In this document: in pieces, positions 7,941-14,980 of the stretch
Position numbering within the stretch: the stretch's first letter is position 1
How the letters are laid out: each line of letters begins with the position of its first letter
DNA from: UBA5336 sp964412785
GTDB lineage: Bacteria; Pseudomonadota; Alphaproteobacteria; Caulobacterales; Hyphomonadaceae
NCBI GenBank assembly: GCA_964412785.1
Contig: CAYPQD010000044.1
Span: forward strand, 1-20,774
DNA: 20,774 nucleotides
Direction of reading: 5' to 3'
Notes under the pieces: model-generated
Told to the model about the DNA's origin: nothing
What the model saw: the letters and a program-made list of their open reading frames with translations, nothing else
Databases searched by the model: none
Made by a program: the position numbers and the translations under genes

Positions 7941-7980
7941 GGGGATGAGGATGAAGGGGATGAGGATGATGGGGATCAGG
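7941..7980 (+). repeat. Three-copy 15-bp tandem repeat across the lipoprotein start
   Basis: The unit GGGGATGAGGATGA occurs at 7941-7954 and 7956-7969. A third copy, truncated to GGGGATCAGG with one mismatch, is at 7971-7980. The period is 15 bp, or five codons, so copy number can change without a frameshift. The repeat carries up to five in-frame ATGs (7945, 7951, 7960, 7966, 7969) and purine-rich stretches that can act as ribosome-binding sites. The true start is therefore ambiguous: AGGA 8 nt before ATG 7945, or AAGGGG 6 nt before ATG 7966. Confidence 0.75.
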
Positions 7981-8631
7981 AGTGTGGCGGTGAGCGCGGT
8001 CCTTGGTGTGGCCATGGTGACAAGCGGTTGCGAGACCACCGAGGGTCAGGGTGCCCTGATCGGCGCCGGCGGCGGCGCGCTTGTCGGCGCCCTTGCCTGC
8101 AATGGGAAATCCGGCAGCGACTACACCGAGTGCATGGCCCTCTACACTGCGGGCGGGGCAGCGCTCGGCTATGCCGCCGGGCTCTATGTCAAGAACCAGA
8201 AATCGAAATACGCCGACGCGGAGAGCTTCTACACCGCCGAGATCGATCAGACGCGGGCCTACAACACCAGCCTCACCCAGTATGCCAGCCTGACCCAGAC
8301 CGAGATCGACCGGCTCGAAGTGCGCCTGGCCTCGCTTGAGCGCCAGATATCCGAGGGCCAGAATGTCAGCGCCTCGCTGCAACAGGCCCAGGCCGAACTC
8401 GATACCCTTGACAAGGGACTCGCAGAGGAACTGGCTTCGGTGGAAAACCGCATCGACACCCGCGAGCAGGTGCTTGCCGACATCGAGCATGAGATCGCGA
8501 CCAGCGGGTCGGACTACGCCGCCCAGAAAACCGCCCTCGAAACGGAAATCGCCAAGCTGGAAAGCGCCCGCGACACCATCGCGGCGCAGCGCACCCAGGT
8601 GGCTTCCCAGCGCACGCGGGTGACAAGCTGA
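7945..8631 (+). CDS. Glycine-zipper, coiled-coil lipoprotein (TagQ-position)
   Basis: Up to 228 aa. The signal sequence ends in a lipobox-like VTSGC (Cys29). The -3 residue is Thr, which is acceptable but not ideal. A Gly/Ala-rich glycine-zipper-like segment (GALIGAGGGALVGALAC, from residue 37) continues to GGAALGYAAGLYV near residue 82. Two further cysteines (52 and 63) could form a disulfide. Residues 85-225 are almost entirely heptad-like helix rich in Glu, Gln and Ala. This combination is typical of outer-membrane-associated lipoproteins that touch peptidoglycan or a larger complex. It lies 70 bp after the SUMF1 gene, the largest gap in the operon, and overlaps the next gene as TGATG. It occupies the place of the TagQ lipoprotein next to TagR, but I cannot show homology. 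The start is uncertain because of the tandem repeat. Confidence 0.85.
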   Translation: MRMKGMRMMGIRSVAVSAVLGVAMVTSGCETTEGQGALIGAGGGALVGALACNGKSGSDYTECMALYTAGGAALGYAAGLYVKNQKSKYADAESFYTAEIDQTRAYNTSLTQYASLTQTEIDRLEVRLASLERQISEGQNVSASLQQAQAELDTLDKGLAEELASVENRIDTREQVLADIEHEIATSGSDYAAQKTALETEIAKLESARDTIAAQRTQVASQRTRVTS

Positions 8632-9266
8632 TGCCGGGCCGCAGACGCCTTGCCGTCCTTGTCCCCGCCGCAGGCCTGCTGGCTGTCGCCTGCGCGACAC
8701 AGCCGGCCGCGCCGGTCACCGCCAGCGACCAGATGATCGCCGACAGCTGCCAGGCGCTGCTGGCCAGCGGCTGCGCCGGCAATGACCCGGAGCGGGAGAA
8801 CATCATCGCCAACGTGCAGGGCCTGTGGGGCGGGTCGAATTCCTGCTACGCCCAGCGCCAACGCTGCCTTGAGACAGTCGCCGCCGAGAGCCGGACCGAG
8901 ACCAGCCGGCTGGAGCAGAAGGTTGCCGAAATGGAGGCGCGCAAGGCCGCCCAGGAGAGCGAGGTCGCGCTCCTGGAACGTGATGTCGCCGCGATCGAAC
9001 GCGACAATGCCATCATGCGCGCCGAGCTTGATGCCATGGCCTTTGCCAACGCCCAGCAGCAGGCCCGCCTGACGACGGCGCGTTCCAGCCTCGCCGTGCT
9101 GGAGGGGAAAACCGAGCGCCTGAAGGCGGAGCTGGCGGAGAAGACCACCATGAGCGACCAGCAAGTCCGGGAACTGGCCTCCCTTGAGGCGGAACGCGTT
9201 AGTGTCCAGTCCGAGGTCGAGGCGCTGGCGGCGGCATTTCGCAAGGCCAGTACCGGCGGCTCCTGA
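8631..9266 (+). CDS. Putative coiled-coil lipoprotein of unknown function
   Basis: A 211-aa protein whose N-terminus reads as a lipoprotein signal (Arg-rich start, then AGLLAVAC, Cys21). After it come two cysteine pairs, Cys40-x7-Cys48 and Cys72-x6-Cys79, which probably form disulfides in the periplasm. Residues 85-205 form a long, charged, heptad-like helix. The architecture (lipid anchor, cysteine-pair head, coiled-coil rod) parallels the preceding lipoprotein, so the two may be diverged paralogues or form a mixed coiled coil. The start codon overlaps the previous stop (TGATG), which indicates translational coupling. I do not recognise the family. Confidence 0.8.
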   Translation: MPGRRRLAVLVPAAGLLAVACATQPAAPVTASDQMIADSCQALLASGCAGNDPERENIIANVQGLWGGSNSCYAQRQRCLETVAAESRTETSRLEQKVAEMEARKAAQESEVALLERDVAAIERDNAIMRAELDAMAFANAQQQARLTTARSSLAVLEGKTERLKAELAEKTTMSDQQVRELASLEAERVSVQSEVEALAAAFRKASTGGS

Positions 9267-9277
9267 GCGTGCCGCGG

Positions 9278-9955
9278 ATGACCCATCAAGCCAACCGGAG
9301 CCGGTCGGCCGGTCTTGCCGCCGCACTTGTCCTGTTGGCCGGCTGCACCGGGATGGCCAGTCCGCTGGCGCCACCGACTGGACCGGGCCGCTCCCTCGAG
9401 ACGCCGGTCACTGGACCGCTTGACCCGCGTGGCGAGGGTGACATGGACACCCCCCCGGCCCAGCGCGTGCGCGCCTCGGCCGGTCAGGTCCCTCCGGCAT
9501 CGATTGCCCTCGCGCCGGCGAAAGCCCTGCTTGCCCGTCTCGCCGGGCTGCCCGGAGACCAAGCGGTGGCAGCGCCCATCGCGGGCGAGCGTGCCTATGG
9601 CATCGAACGGGTCGGCTGCCGCGAGCGCGGCGAGGCCTGGGTGATGCTCTATGCCGGCAGGTATGACCGGGACGGCGAAGGGGCTGGCGCACTGGTCGTC
9701 GATGCGCGCTACCGACTTGCCTTCCATCCCGGCGAGGAGGGCGTCAGCCGGACCGATTGGTGGTGCGCACCAAAACGCCGCTTCTGTATCAGCCCGATCG
9801 GCTTTGGCGACTGGAACGGCCCGCTTGAGGCCGGAACCGCTGCGCCCTTCCATGACTCACGCCTTTTCCATGCCAGCTACGGCATTGAGGCAGGCGCGCT
9901 CCACGCTATCGTCGAGGCATGCGAGACACCGACTGCGCCGTCGGAGCCCGGGTGA
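9278..9955 (+). CDS. Putative lipoprotein of unknown function
   Basis: A 225-aa protein with a clear lipoprotein signal: a basic N-terminus, then LAAALVLLAGC (lipidated Cys23, ideal LAGC lipobox). Residues 25-75 are a Pro/Gly-rich linker. Residues 76-215 look like a compact domain (GERAYGIERVGCRERGEAW, then WVMLYAGRYDRDGEG, then TDWWCAPKRRFCISPIGF). It has cysteines at 113, 163, 170 and 215, which could give two disulfides. It shows no coiled coil, unlike its two neighbours. ATG 9278 is used; GTG 9269, 2 nt after the previous stop, is an equally possible start and would add three residues. Its stop overlaps the peptidase start (TGATG). I do not recognise the family. Confidence 0.78.
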   Translation: MTHQANRSRSAGLAAALVLLAGCTGMASPLAPPTGPGRSLETPVTGPLDPRGEGDMDTPPAQRVRASAGQVPPASIALAPAKALLARLAGLPGDQAVAAPIAGERAYGIERVGCRERGEAWVMLYAGRYDRDGEGAGALVVDARYRLAFHPGEEGVSRTDWWCAPKRRFCISPIGFGDWNGPLEAGTAAPFHDSRLFHASYGIEAGALHAIVEACETPTAPSEPG

Positions 9956-11364
9956 TGCGTCCCTTCGGCCTTCTGGTCGCGGCAGCGCTGGCGCTCGCGC
10001 TCGTGCCGGTCTCCCGCGCCGAGGGGTTCGCATTCGCTGCGGCGGACCGCGAGGCGGTGATCCGCCATGCCGGCGAGGAGGGCTATGACTTTACCGGCCG
10101 TGACGACGCGGCTGCCGTGCTCGGCGAGGCCGCGAGCCCGCGCCTTGCCGAGGACCGGCTGCGCGCGCGCGATCCCTATGCCACGATCGAAATCGTCGAG
10201 GCCGCGGGCGCGCCTCAGGCTCGCTTCGGGCTCGACCTGATCGAGATCGGTGGCCGGGTCTGGGCGATCCCGCGCGCAGCCGTGGCGGAGAAATTCGCAA
10301 GTGGCGCGACGCCGGTCGAGATCCTCGCGATCAATGGCGCCCCGGTCGAGCCCGACCTCACGATTGCCGCTCTCGCCGAGCGGCTTGGCGCAGCGGCCGC
10401 CGAGGGGCCAGCCAAGCTGGCGCACCGTCTGGCCGATGGTACCCGCGGGGAAACGCGCCTCGCGCCGTTTGTCGGTGCCCCGCCGGCGCCCCATGAAGTG
10501 CGCATGGCCGACGGCCTTTCGGTCATCCGCCTCTATGACACGGTCCGCGGCGAGACGGCGCTGGCGGTGCGCGACTATCTGTTTGCGCTTGACCGGTCAG
10601 GACAGGGCCTGGCCGTCCTCGACCTGCGCTTTGCCGAGGGCGGCGACCTCTATGAAGCGGTCGACACGGCGGCCCATTTCCTCAGCGACGGTGAGGTCAG
10701 CCTGCGCCGGCGCCTGCGCGGCGGCCGGTCGGACCTGTTTACCGCTGCCCGCTCTGGCGCCTGGGCCGGCCGGCCGGTGGTCGTGCTGATCAGTGCCCGC
10801 ACTGCCAGCGCGGCGGAATACATCGCCCGCGCTCTGGCCGCCGGCGGTGCGGTCACCGCGGGCCAGCCAAGCTATGGCAAGTGCCGGGTGCAGACGCTCT
10901 ACGACCTGCCTTCTGGCGGCCAGCTGGCACTGACGACCTCAGAGCTCCTCGCCCCTGATGGCAGTGAATGCGAGCGCCGGCCCATCATGCCGGACGTGGA
11001 GCTCAGCCTGCAGGAGCTGATGTCGCCCGGGCGCTGGCGGGCGGCCATCCCGGCGCTGACGCTCCCGCCGGCTTCGGGCGTACCCCCCGAACCTGCGACG
11101 TCTGCCCCGCCTGAGGCCGGCAACCTGTTCGTTTGTGCGGCAGAGGCCAGCCCGCCCGGCCCGCAGACCGAGGCGCGCCTGCGCCTCCTTGCGATCGCCG
11201 TCGATGTGCCCGACCGCCTGCCGATCCTGCTCGATGCACCCGGCACTGGCGGAACGGCCGTCACGCCCTGCTTCGGGCCGATGGCGGCTCCAGCCGCCGA
11301 CCGGCTCGCCGGCGATCTCGCCTCGGCGATGGGAGAGGCCTTCACCGTCCGGGAGCCGGACTGA
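9955..11364 (+). CDS. Exported S41-family (C-terminal-processing-like) serine peptidase
   Basis: A 469-aa protein with a signal peptide (residues 1-22, ending SRA). A divergent PDZ-like region lies at about 95-172 (VEILAINGAPV at 121-131). The S41 core spans about 185-355: VLDLRFAEGGDLYEAVDTAAHF (split strand-helix, 221-242), then ARTASAAEYIARAL with predicted nucleophile Ser285, and GQPSYGKCRVQ with predicted base Lys309. The Ser-Lys spacing is 24 residues, against 25 in CtpA/Prc as I recall it. A Pro-rich linker (about 370-390) leads to a C-terminal domain with two cysteines. It probably cleaves a periplasmic substrate or processes an operon partner. GGAG (9942-9945) 9 nt upstream, the TGATG overlap and the signal peptide fix the start at 9955 rather than 9919. 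The fold is confident; activity is inferred. Confidence 0.85.
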   Translation: MRPFGLLVAAALALALVPVSRAEGFAFAAADREAVIRHAGEEGYDFTGRDDAAAVLGEAASPRLAEDRLRARDPYATIEIVEAAGAPQARFGLDLIEIGGRVWAIPRAAVAEKFASGATPVEILAINGAPVEPDLTIAALAERLGAAAAEGPAKLAHRLADGTRGETRLAPFVGAPPAPHEVRMADGLSVIRLYDTVRGETALAVRDYLFALDRSGQGLAVLDLRFAEGGDLYEAVDTAAHFLSDGEVSLRRRLRGGRSDLFTAARSGAWAGRPVVVLISARTASAAEYIARALAAGGAVTAGQPSYGKCRVQTLYDLPSGGQLALTTSELLAPDGSECERRPIMPDVELSLQELMSPGRWRAAIPALTLPPASGVPPEPATSAPPEAGNLFVCAAEASPPGPQTEARLRLLAIAVDVPDRLPILLDAPGTGGTAVTPCFGPMAAPAADRLAGDLASAMGEAFTVREPD

Positions 11365-11999
11365 TGGCCGACTTTACCACGAATCTCCGCCGTATCACGG
11401 CCGTTGTCGGCGTTCTCGGCGCGAGCATCACCGTGCTCGACTATTATTCCGAACGCCAGATCATCTGGCGCCGCGCCCAGTGTGTCTATTCCGATGAGGT
11501 TGTGCCGCGCATCGGCAGCGATCCGCTGAACTGGTACCGCCAGTGTTCCATGACCGATTCCAGGCCAATCCCCGGCGATGCCCTCTACGAGATCACACCC
11601 GCGGAGGTCCGCGACGCGGCGCTCTACCGTCAGGCGACGCGCTCCTATGACGAATATCTGCGCCGTGTCCATGGCCTGTCGGGACGTCCCGAACGTGGTG
11701 AGATCGAGGGCGAGGCGCTCGACGGCGAGGAGATCCGCTGGGTACTGCGCGTCGCACGCGTGCAGGTGGCCGACCGCGTCCTGCTGGTCGGCCTGCCGCT
11801 TGACCGGGAGATTGCAGCGCGGCTCCCCGGCGCACCGGTGGAACTGCCGGTTCGCTTCCCGCCCGGCTATGCCGCAGCGGTTGAGCCCCTTGAACCCGGC
11901 GACACGGTCGAGGTGATTGGCCGGTTCGACTGGAATACGCCCCTGCGCCATGGCTTTGTCGAGGGCCGGAAACTCGGCCGCCTCGCCGGCGAGCGCTGA
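11364..11999 (+). CDS. Membrane-anchored protein of unknown function
   Basis: A 211-aa protein. Residues 11-28 (ITAVVGVLGASITVLDYY) form a weak N-terminal membrane anchor. The remainder is soluble, with two cysteines (40 and 61) that could bond if it faces the periplasm. The C-terminal half is beta-rich and ends with VEPLEPGDTVEVIGRFDWNT and a Lys/Arg-rich tail. GGGAG (11351-11355) 8 nt upstream and a TGATG overlap with the peptidase gene support ATG 11364. It is the last gene of the operon and ends 6 bp before the convergent tkt stop, so no room is left for a dedicated terminator. I do not recognise the family. Confidence 0.75.
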   Translation: MADFTTNLRRITAVVGVLGASITVLDYYSERQIIWRRAQCVYSDEVVPRIGSDPLNWYRQCSMTDSRPIPGDALYEITPAEVRDAALYRQATRSYDEYLRRVHGLSGRPERGEIEGEALDGEEIRWVLRVARVQVADRVLLVGLPLDREIAARLPGAPVELPVRFPPGYAAAVEPLEPGDTVEVIGRFDWNTPLRHGFVEGRKLGRLAGER

Positions 12000-12005
12000 G
12001 TGCGG

Positions 12006-13976
12006 TCAGACAAGGCCGCGTGCTGCCGAAACGACCGCCTCGGCGGTGATCCCGAAATGGGTAAAGAGGTCCTTGCCCGGCGCGCTGGCGCCAAAACCGC
12101 TCATGCCGACAAACGCGCCCTTCGGGCCGATCCAGCGGTCCCAGCCAAAGCGTACCCCGGCCTCGACGGCGACCTTTGGCGTGTCACCGGCCAGCACCTC
12201 GTCCTGCCAGTCCGTCCCGGCCGCCTCGAACAGTTCGAAACAGGGCAGGGAGACGACGCGCGACCGGATGCCCTCCTTCGCGAGCGCCGCCTGCGCCGCG
12301 ATCGCCAGCTGCACCTCTGAGCCCGTGCCGATGAGCACCACCTGCGGGTCGCCGGCGCAGTCGGACAGCACATAGCCGCCGCGTGCGGAGCGGTTCTCGT
12401 CATCGGTGTCGCGGCGCAGGCTGGGCACGCCCTGGCGGGTCAGCGCGATGGTCGACGGGCCGGCCGTGTTCATCAGTGCCAATTCCCAGCACTCGGCCGT
12501 CTCCACTCCGTCGCAGGGGCGGAAGACAGCCATGTTCGGCATCGCCCGCAGCGAGGCGACATGCTCCACCGGCTGGTGCGTCGGTCCGTCCTCGCCGAGG
12601 CCGATCGAGTCGTGGGTCATGACATGCACGACCCGGGCGCCCATCAGCGCGCCGATCCGGATCGCCGCGCGCGAATAGTCGGAGAAGACAAGGAAAGTGC
12701 CGGAATAGGGGAGGATTCCGCCATGCAGGGCCATGCCATTCATCGCTGCCGCCATGCCATGCTCGCGCACGCCATAGTGGATATAGCGACCGCCCCAATT
12801 GTCCGGGGTCATCCCATCGGTCTGGGCCGTCTTGGTGTTGTTGGAGCCGGTAAGGTCGGCCGAGCCGCCGACCAGTTCCGGGATCGCTGCGGTCAGCGGC
12901 TCCAGCACGGCCCCGGACCATTTGCGCGTCGCGTCATCCCTTCCGCCCTCAATGACGACCCGCTTGTGAGCGGCAATCCGCGCAGACAGGTCTCCCGGCA
13001 GGGCGCCGGCAATGGCATCGTCGAAGCGCTCACGATGCGGCGAGGCGGCAAGGCGCTCCGACCACAGCTTGCGGTCCGGGGCCGAGCGGCGGCCGGCCGT
13101 GCGCCACGCCTCCAGCACGGCGTCCGGGACATGGAAGGGCGGGTGCGGCCAGCCGATCGCCTCGCGGATCCCGGCCACTTCCTCGGCACCATAGGGCCCG
13201 CCATGGGCCTTGCCGGTACCCGCAAGCGTTGGTGCGCCATAGCCGATCACCGTCCTGCAGGCGATCATCACCGGCCGGTCGGCGCCCTGAGCCCGCTCAA
13301 GCGCGGCGGCCACCGCGTCGGGGTCATGCCCGTCAACGCGTTCGACCTGCCAGCCCGATGCGGCAAAGCGCGCCAGCTGGTCAGTGGAATCGGACAGGTC
13401 GGTGCTGCCGTCGATGGTCACCGCATTGTCGTCGAACAGCACGACAAGCCGCGACAGCTTCATGTGCCCGGCCAGCGTGATCGCCTCCTGGCTCACTCCC
13501 TCCATCAGGCAGCCATCACCGGCCAGCACATAGGTGCGGTGATCCACCAGGTCGTCACCGAAGCGGGCGTTGAGGTGGCGTTCGGCGATCGCCATGCCGA
13601 CAGCGGTCGCAATGCCCTGGCCGAGCGGGCCTGTCGTGGTCTCAACGCCTTTGCAAAGGAAATTCTCAGGATGCCCCGCCGTCGGGCGGCCAAGCTGGCG
13701 AAAGGCGCGAATATCCTCCAGTGTGACCGAGCCATAACCCGTCAGGTAGAGCAGGGAATAGAGCAGCATCGAGCCATGGCCGGCCGACAGCACGAACCGG
13801 TCGCGGTCCGGCCAGTCCGGATCGGCCGGGTCGAACTTCAGGAACCGGGTGAACAGAACGCTCGCGGCGTCCGCCATGCCAAGCGGCAGGCCCACATGGC
13901 CCGAGCTGGCGGCCTCAACGGCATCCATCGACAGGGCCCGGATCGCGTTGGCCATATCCTTGTGGGAAGCGCTCAT
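12006..13976 (-). CDS. tkt: Transketolase
   Basis: A thiamine-diphosphate enzyme of the pentose phosphate pathway that moves two-carbon ketol units between sugar phosphates. Length is 656 aa, as usual. Visible motifs include ANAIRALSMDAVEAASSGH (His27), SAGHGSM (His67), GRPTAGHPE (His102), the TPP motif GDGCLMEG starting at residue 153 and ending in FDDNAVTIDG, and the pyrimidine-domain stretch YIHYGVREHGMAAAMNGMA. The start at 13976 is chosen over the longer frame (14030) because a purine-rich AGGAGAAAAGGGG lies directly upstream, with 5-nt spacing to the last G, and the protein begins at the usual transketolase N-terminus. It is divergent from zauP-zapA and convergent with the envelope operon. 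Confidence 0.97.
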   Translation of the reverse strand: MSASHKDMANAIRALSMDAVEAASSGHVGLPLGMADAASVLFTRFLKFDPADPDWPDRDRFVLSAGHGSMLLYSLLYLTGYGSVTLEDIRAFRQLGRPTAGHPENFLCKGVETTTGPLGQGIATAVGMAIAERHLNARFGDDLVDHRTYVLAGDGCLMEGVSQEAITLAGHMKLSRLVVLFDDNAVTIDGSTDLSDSTDQLARFAASGWQVERVDGHDPDAVAAALERAQGADRPVMIACRTVIGYGAPTLAGTGKAHGGPYGAEEVAGIREAIGWPHPPFHVPDAVLEAWRTAGRRSAPDRKLWSERLAASPHRERFDDAIAGALPGDLSARIAAHKRVVIEGGRDDATRKWSGAVLEPLTAAIPELVGGSADLTGSNNTKTAQTDGMTPDNWGGRYIHYGVREHGMAAAMNGMALHGGILPYSGTFLVFSDYSRAAIRIGALMGARVVHVMTHDSIGLGEDGPTHQPVEHVASLRAMPNMAVFRPCDGVETAECWELALMNTAGPSTIALTRQGVPSLRRDTDDENRSARGGYVLSDCAGDPQVVLIGTGSEVQLAIAAQAALAKEGIRSRVVSLPCFELFEAAGTDWQDEVLAGDTPKVAVEAGVRFGWDRWIGPKGAFVGMSGFGASAPGKDLFTHFGITAEAVVSAARGLV

Positions 13977-13997
13977 CTTAACCCCTTTTCTCCTGTT

Positions 13998-14019
13998 CGC
14001 TCGCTTGGCGAAGCGGGCG
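13998..14019 (-). promoter_or_regulatory. Hairpin in the tkt upstream region
   Basis: CGCTCGCTT-GGCG-AAGCGGGCG forms a 9-bp stem (one G-U pair) with a 4-nt loop, ending 21 nt before the tkt start and just upstream of its ribosome-binding site. No T-run follows on either strand, so it is not an intrinsic terminator. It may be a leader stem or an operator in the 95-bp divergent tkt/zauP region. Function is unknown. Confidence 0.3.
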
Positions 14020-14071
14020 CGTGCCGTCAAGCGGCTTGGCTGACACAGTGCAAGGCGTTAACAGGTTTCCC

Positions 14072-14341
14072 ATGGATCCGGTGAGTTCCGCCAGCGACCG
14101 ACTGAACACCGCGCTCGACCGGCTCGATAGCGCGCTCGATGGTCTTTTCGAGCGCTCCGGCGACCCGAAGGTTAAGGCGCGCGAGTTGCAGGCGATGATC
14201 GAGGACCGCGCGCGGCTGGCCGAGGAACTGGACGCCGCGCTCGCCAGGGAACAGGAATTGCAGGCACTGGCCGACGAGGCATCTGCCGCGCTCGGTTCGG
14301 CAATCGAGGAAGTGCGCGCTGCGCTTGCCCGCCAGGGCTAG
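14072..14341 (+). CDS. zauP: ZauP-like coiled-coil protein upstream of ZapA
   Basis: An 89-aa, almost wholly helical, acidic protein with heptad character throughout (DRLNTALDRLDSALDGLFER, then KARELQAMIEDRARLAEELDAALAREQELQALADEA). In Caulobacter the gene directly upstream of zapA encodes ZauP, a small coiled-coil protein that works with ZapA on FtsZ-ring organisation. Position, size and composition fit that here. ATG 14072 has a short AGG 6 nt upstream; an in-frame start at 14021 would add a stretch overlapping the tkt leader and is unlikely. It is co-directional with zapA, 27 bp upstream. The identification rests on synteny and character, not on a recognised catalytic motif. Confidence 0.75.
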   Translation: MDPVSSASDRLNTALDRLDSALDGLFERSGDPKVKARELQAMIEDRARLAEELDAALAREQELQALADEASAALGSAIEEVRAALARQG

Positions 14342-14368
14342 GCCCGGCGCCCGGACAAGGAACGGGCC

Positions 14369-14677
14369 ATGGCCAAGGCCGACATCGTCATTCGTGAGAA
14401 GGCCTATGCGCTGGCCTGCGCGCCCGGCCGGGAAGCACGCCTCGTCGCCCTGTCACGCAAGCTCGATGCGCGGGTGCGCACGATCGAGCAGGCCGTCGGC
14501 GATGTCGGCGAGACACGGCTGTTCCTGCTGGCAGCGCTTGCCCTGCTCGACGAACTGGATGCCGCCCGCAACGCCATGCCGACGCCGACAGAGGCCGAGG
14601 CCCGAGCGGCCGCCGCCCTGAATGACGCCGCCGCGCGAATCGAGGCCATCGTGGCCCGCGCCGAGGCCCGCCTTTGA
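14369..14677 (+). CDS. zapA: Cell division protein ZapA
   Basis: A 102-aa FtsZ-binding protein that cross-links or aligns FtsZ protofilaments at midcell. The N-terminal globular part shows the ZapA pattern (DIVIREKAYALACAPGREARLVALSRKLD), followed by the conserved GETRLFLLAALALLDEL stretch and a C-terminal coiled coil (residues 70-102). The length is normal for ZapA. AAGGA (14357-14361) lies 7 nt before the ATG. It follows the zauP-like gene and precedes a DUF5076-like gene, probably in one operon. Confidence 0.92.
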   Translation: MAKADIVIREKAYALACAPGREARLVALSRKLDARVRTIEQAVGDVGETRLFLLAALALLDELDAARNAMPTPTEAEARAAAALNDAAARIEAIVARAEARL

Positions 14678-14713
14678 CCTGAACGCACGCTCAACGCCCG
14701 GAGGGACAGGCCC

Positions 14714-14980
14714 ATGCGCCGCGAAGACGATCTCCAGCCCTTTCTTGTGGCCTTTCCGATGGAGAACGGGGGACAGCAGGTCATGCTCGACCCCGGCTTC
14801 TTCGACGGAGCCGATGAGGTCGGCTTGTTCCTCGCCGACCTTGCCCGCCATTATGCCCGCGCCTTCGTCCAGTCCGGGCGCGCCCGTGACATGGACGATG
14901 CCGTCGAACAGATGCGCGAATTCTTCCTCGCCGAGCTGGACACTGCGACCGATGAGGGCGAGGGCGGTCTCGTCAGCTGA
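14714..14980 (+). CDS. DUF5076-like small protein
   Basis: An 88-aa acidic protein with the pattern I associate with DUF5076: an N-terminal strand region containing GGQQVMLDPGFF, then GLFLADLARHYARAFVQSGR, then a helical acidic tail. No catalytic motif, signal peptide or membrane segment is visible. Function is unknown. GGAGGG (14700-14705) lies 8 nt before the ATG. It is 36 bp downstream of zapA on the same strand, so it is probably co-transcribed. Its last eight bases overlap the 3' end of the convergent aat gene. Confidence 0.75.
   Translation: MRREDDLQPFLVAFPMENGGQQVMLDPGFFDGADEVGLFLADLARHYARAFVQSGRARDMDDAVEQMREFFLAELDTATDEGEGGLVS

Noticed and set aside
7875..7944. An internal terminator or promoter in the 70-bp gap before the first lipoprotein
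   Set aside because: There is only a weak 4-bp GGCC stem without a T-run, and no convincing -35/-10 pair. I keep the nine genes as one probable operon.
1342..11999. A type VI secretion cluster or a known anti-phage defence system
   Set aside because: No T6SS structural gene, kinase, phosphatase or FHA protein is present. No nuclease, reverse transcriptase, toxin or STAND NTPase is seen either. Similarity is restricted to the Tag-type envelope branch.
12000..12005. A terminator between the envelope operon and tkt
   Set aside because: Only 6 bp lie between the convergent stops, and no hairpin with a T-run is visible around them.
14057..14062. A CtrA site upstream of zauP
   Set aside because: Only a GTTAAC half-site is present; no second TTAA occurs at 7-nt spacing.
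12561..14084. A 507-codon plus-strand open frame opposite transketolase
   Set aside because: The minus-strand product has full transketolase motifs; the plus-strand frame is a GC-driven shadow. The same applies to 15686-17020 opposite accC and 4808-6466 opposite the permease.
14678..14713. 6S RNA (ssrS), often located after zapA
   Set aside because: Only 36 bp separate zapA from the next gene, too short for a 6S RNA.
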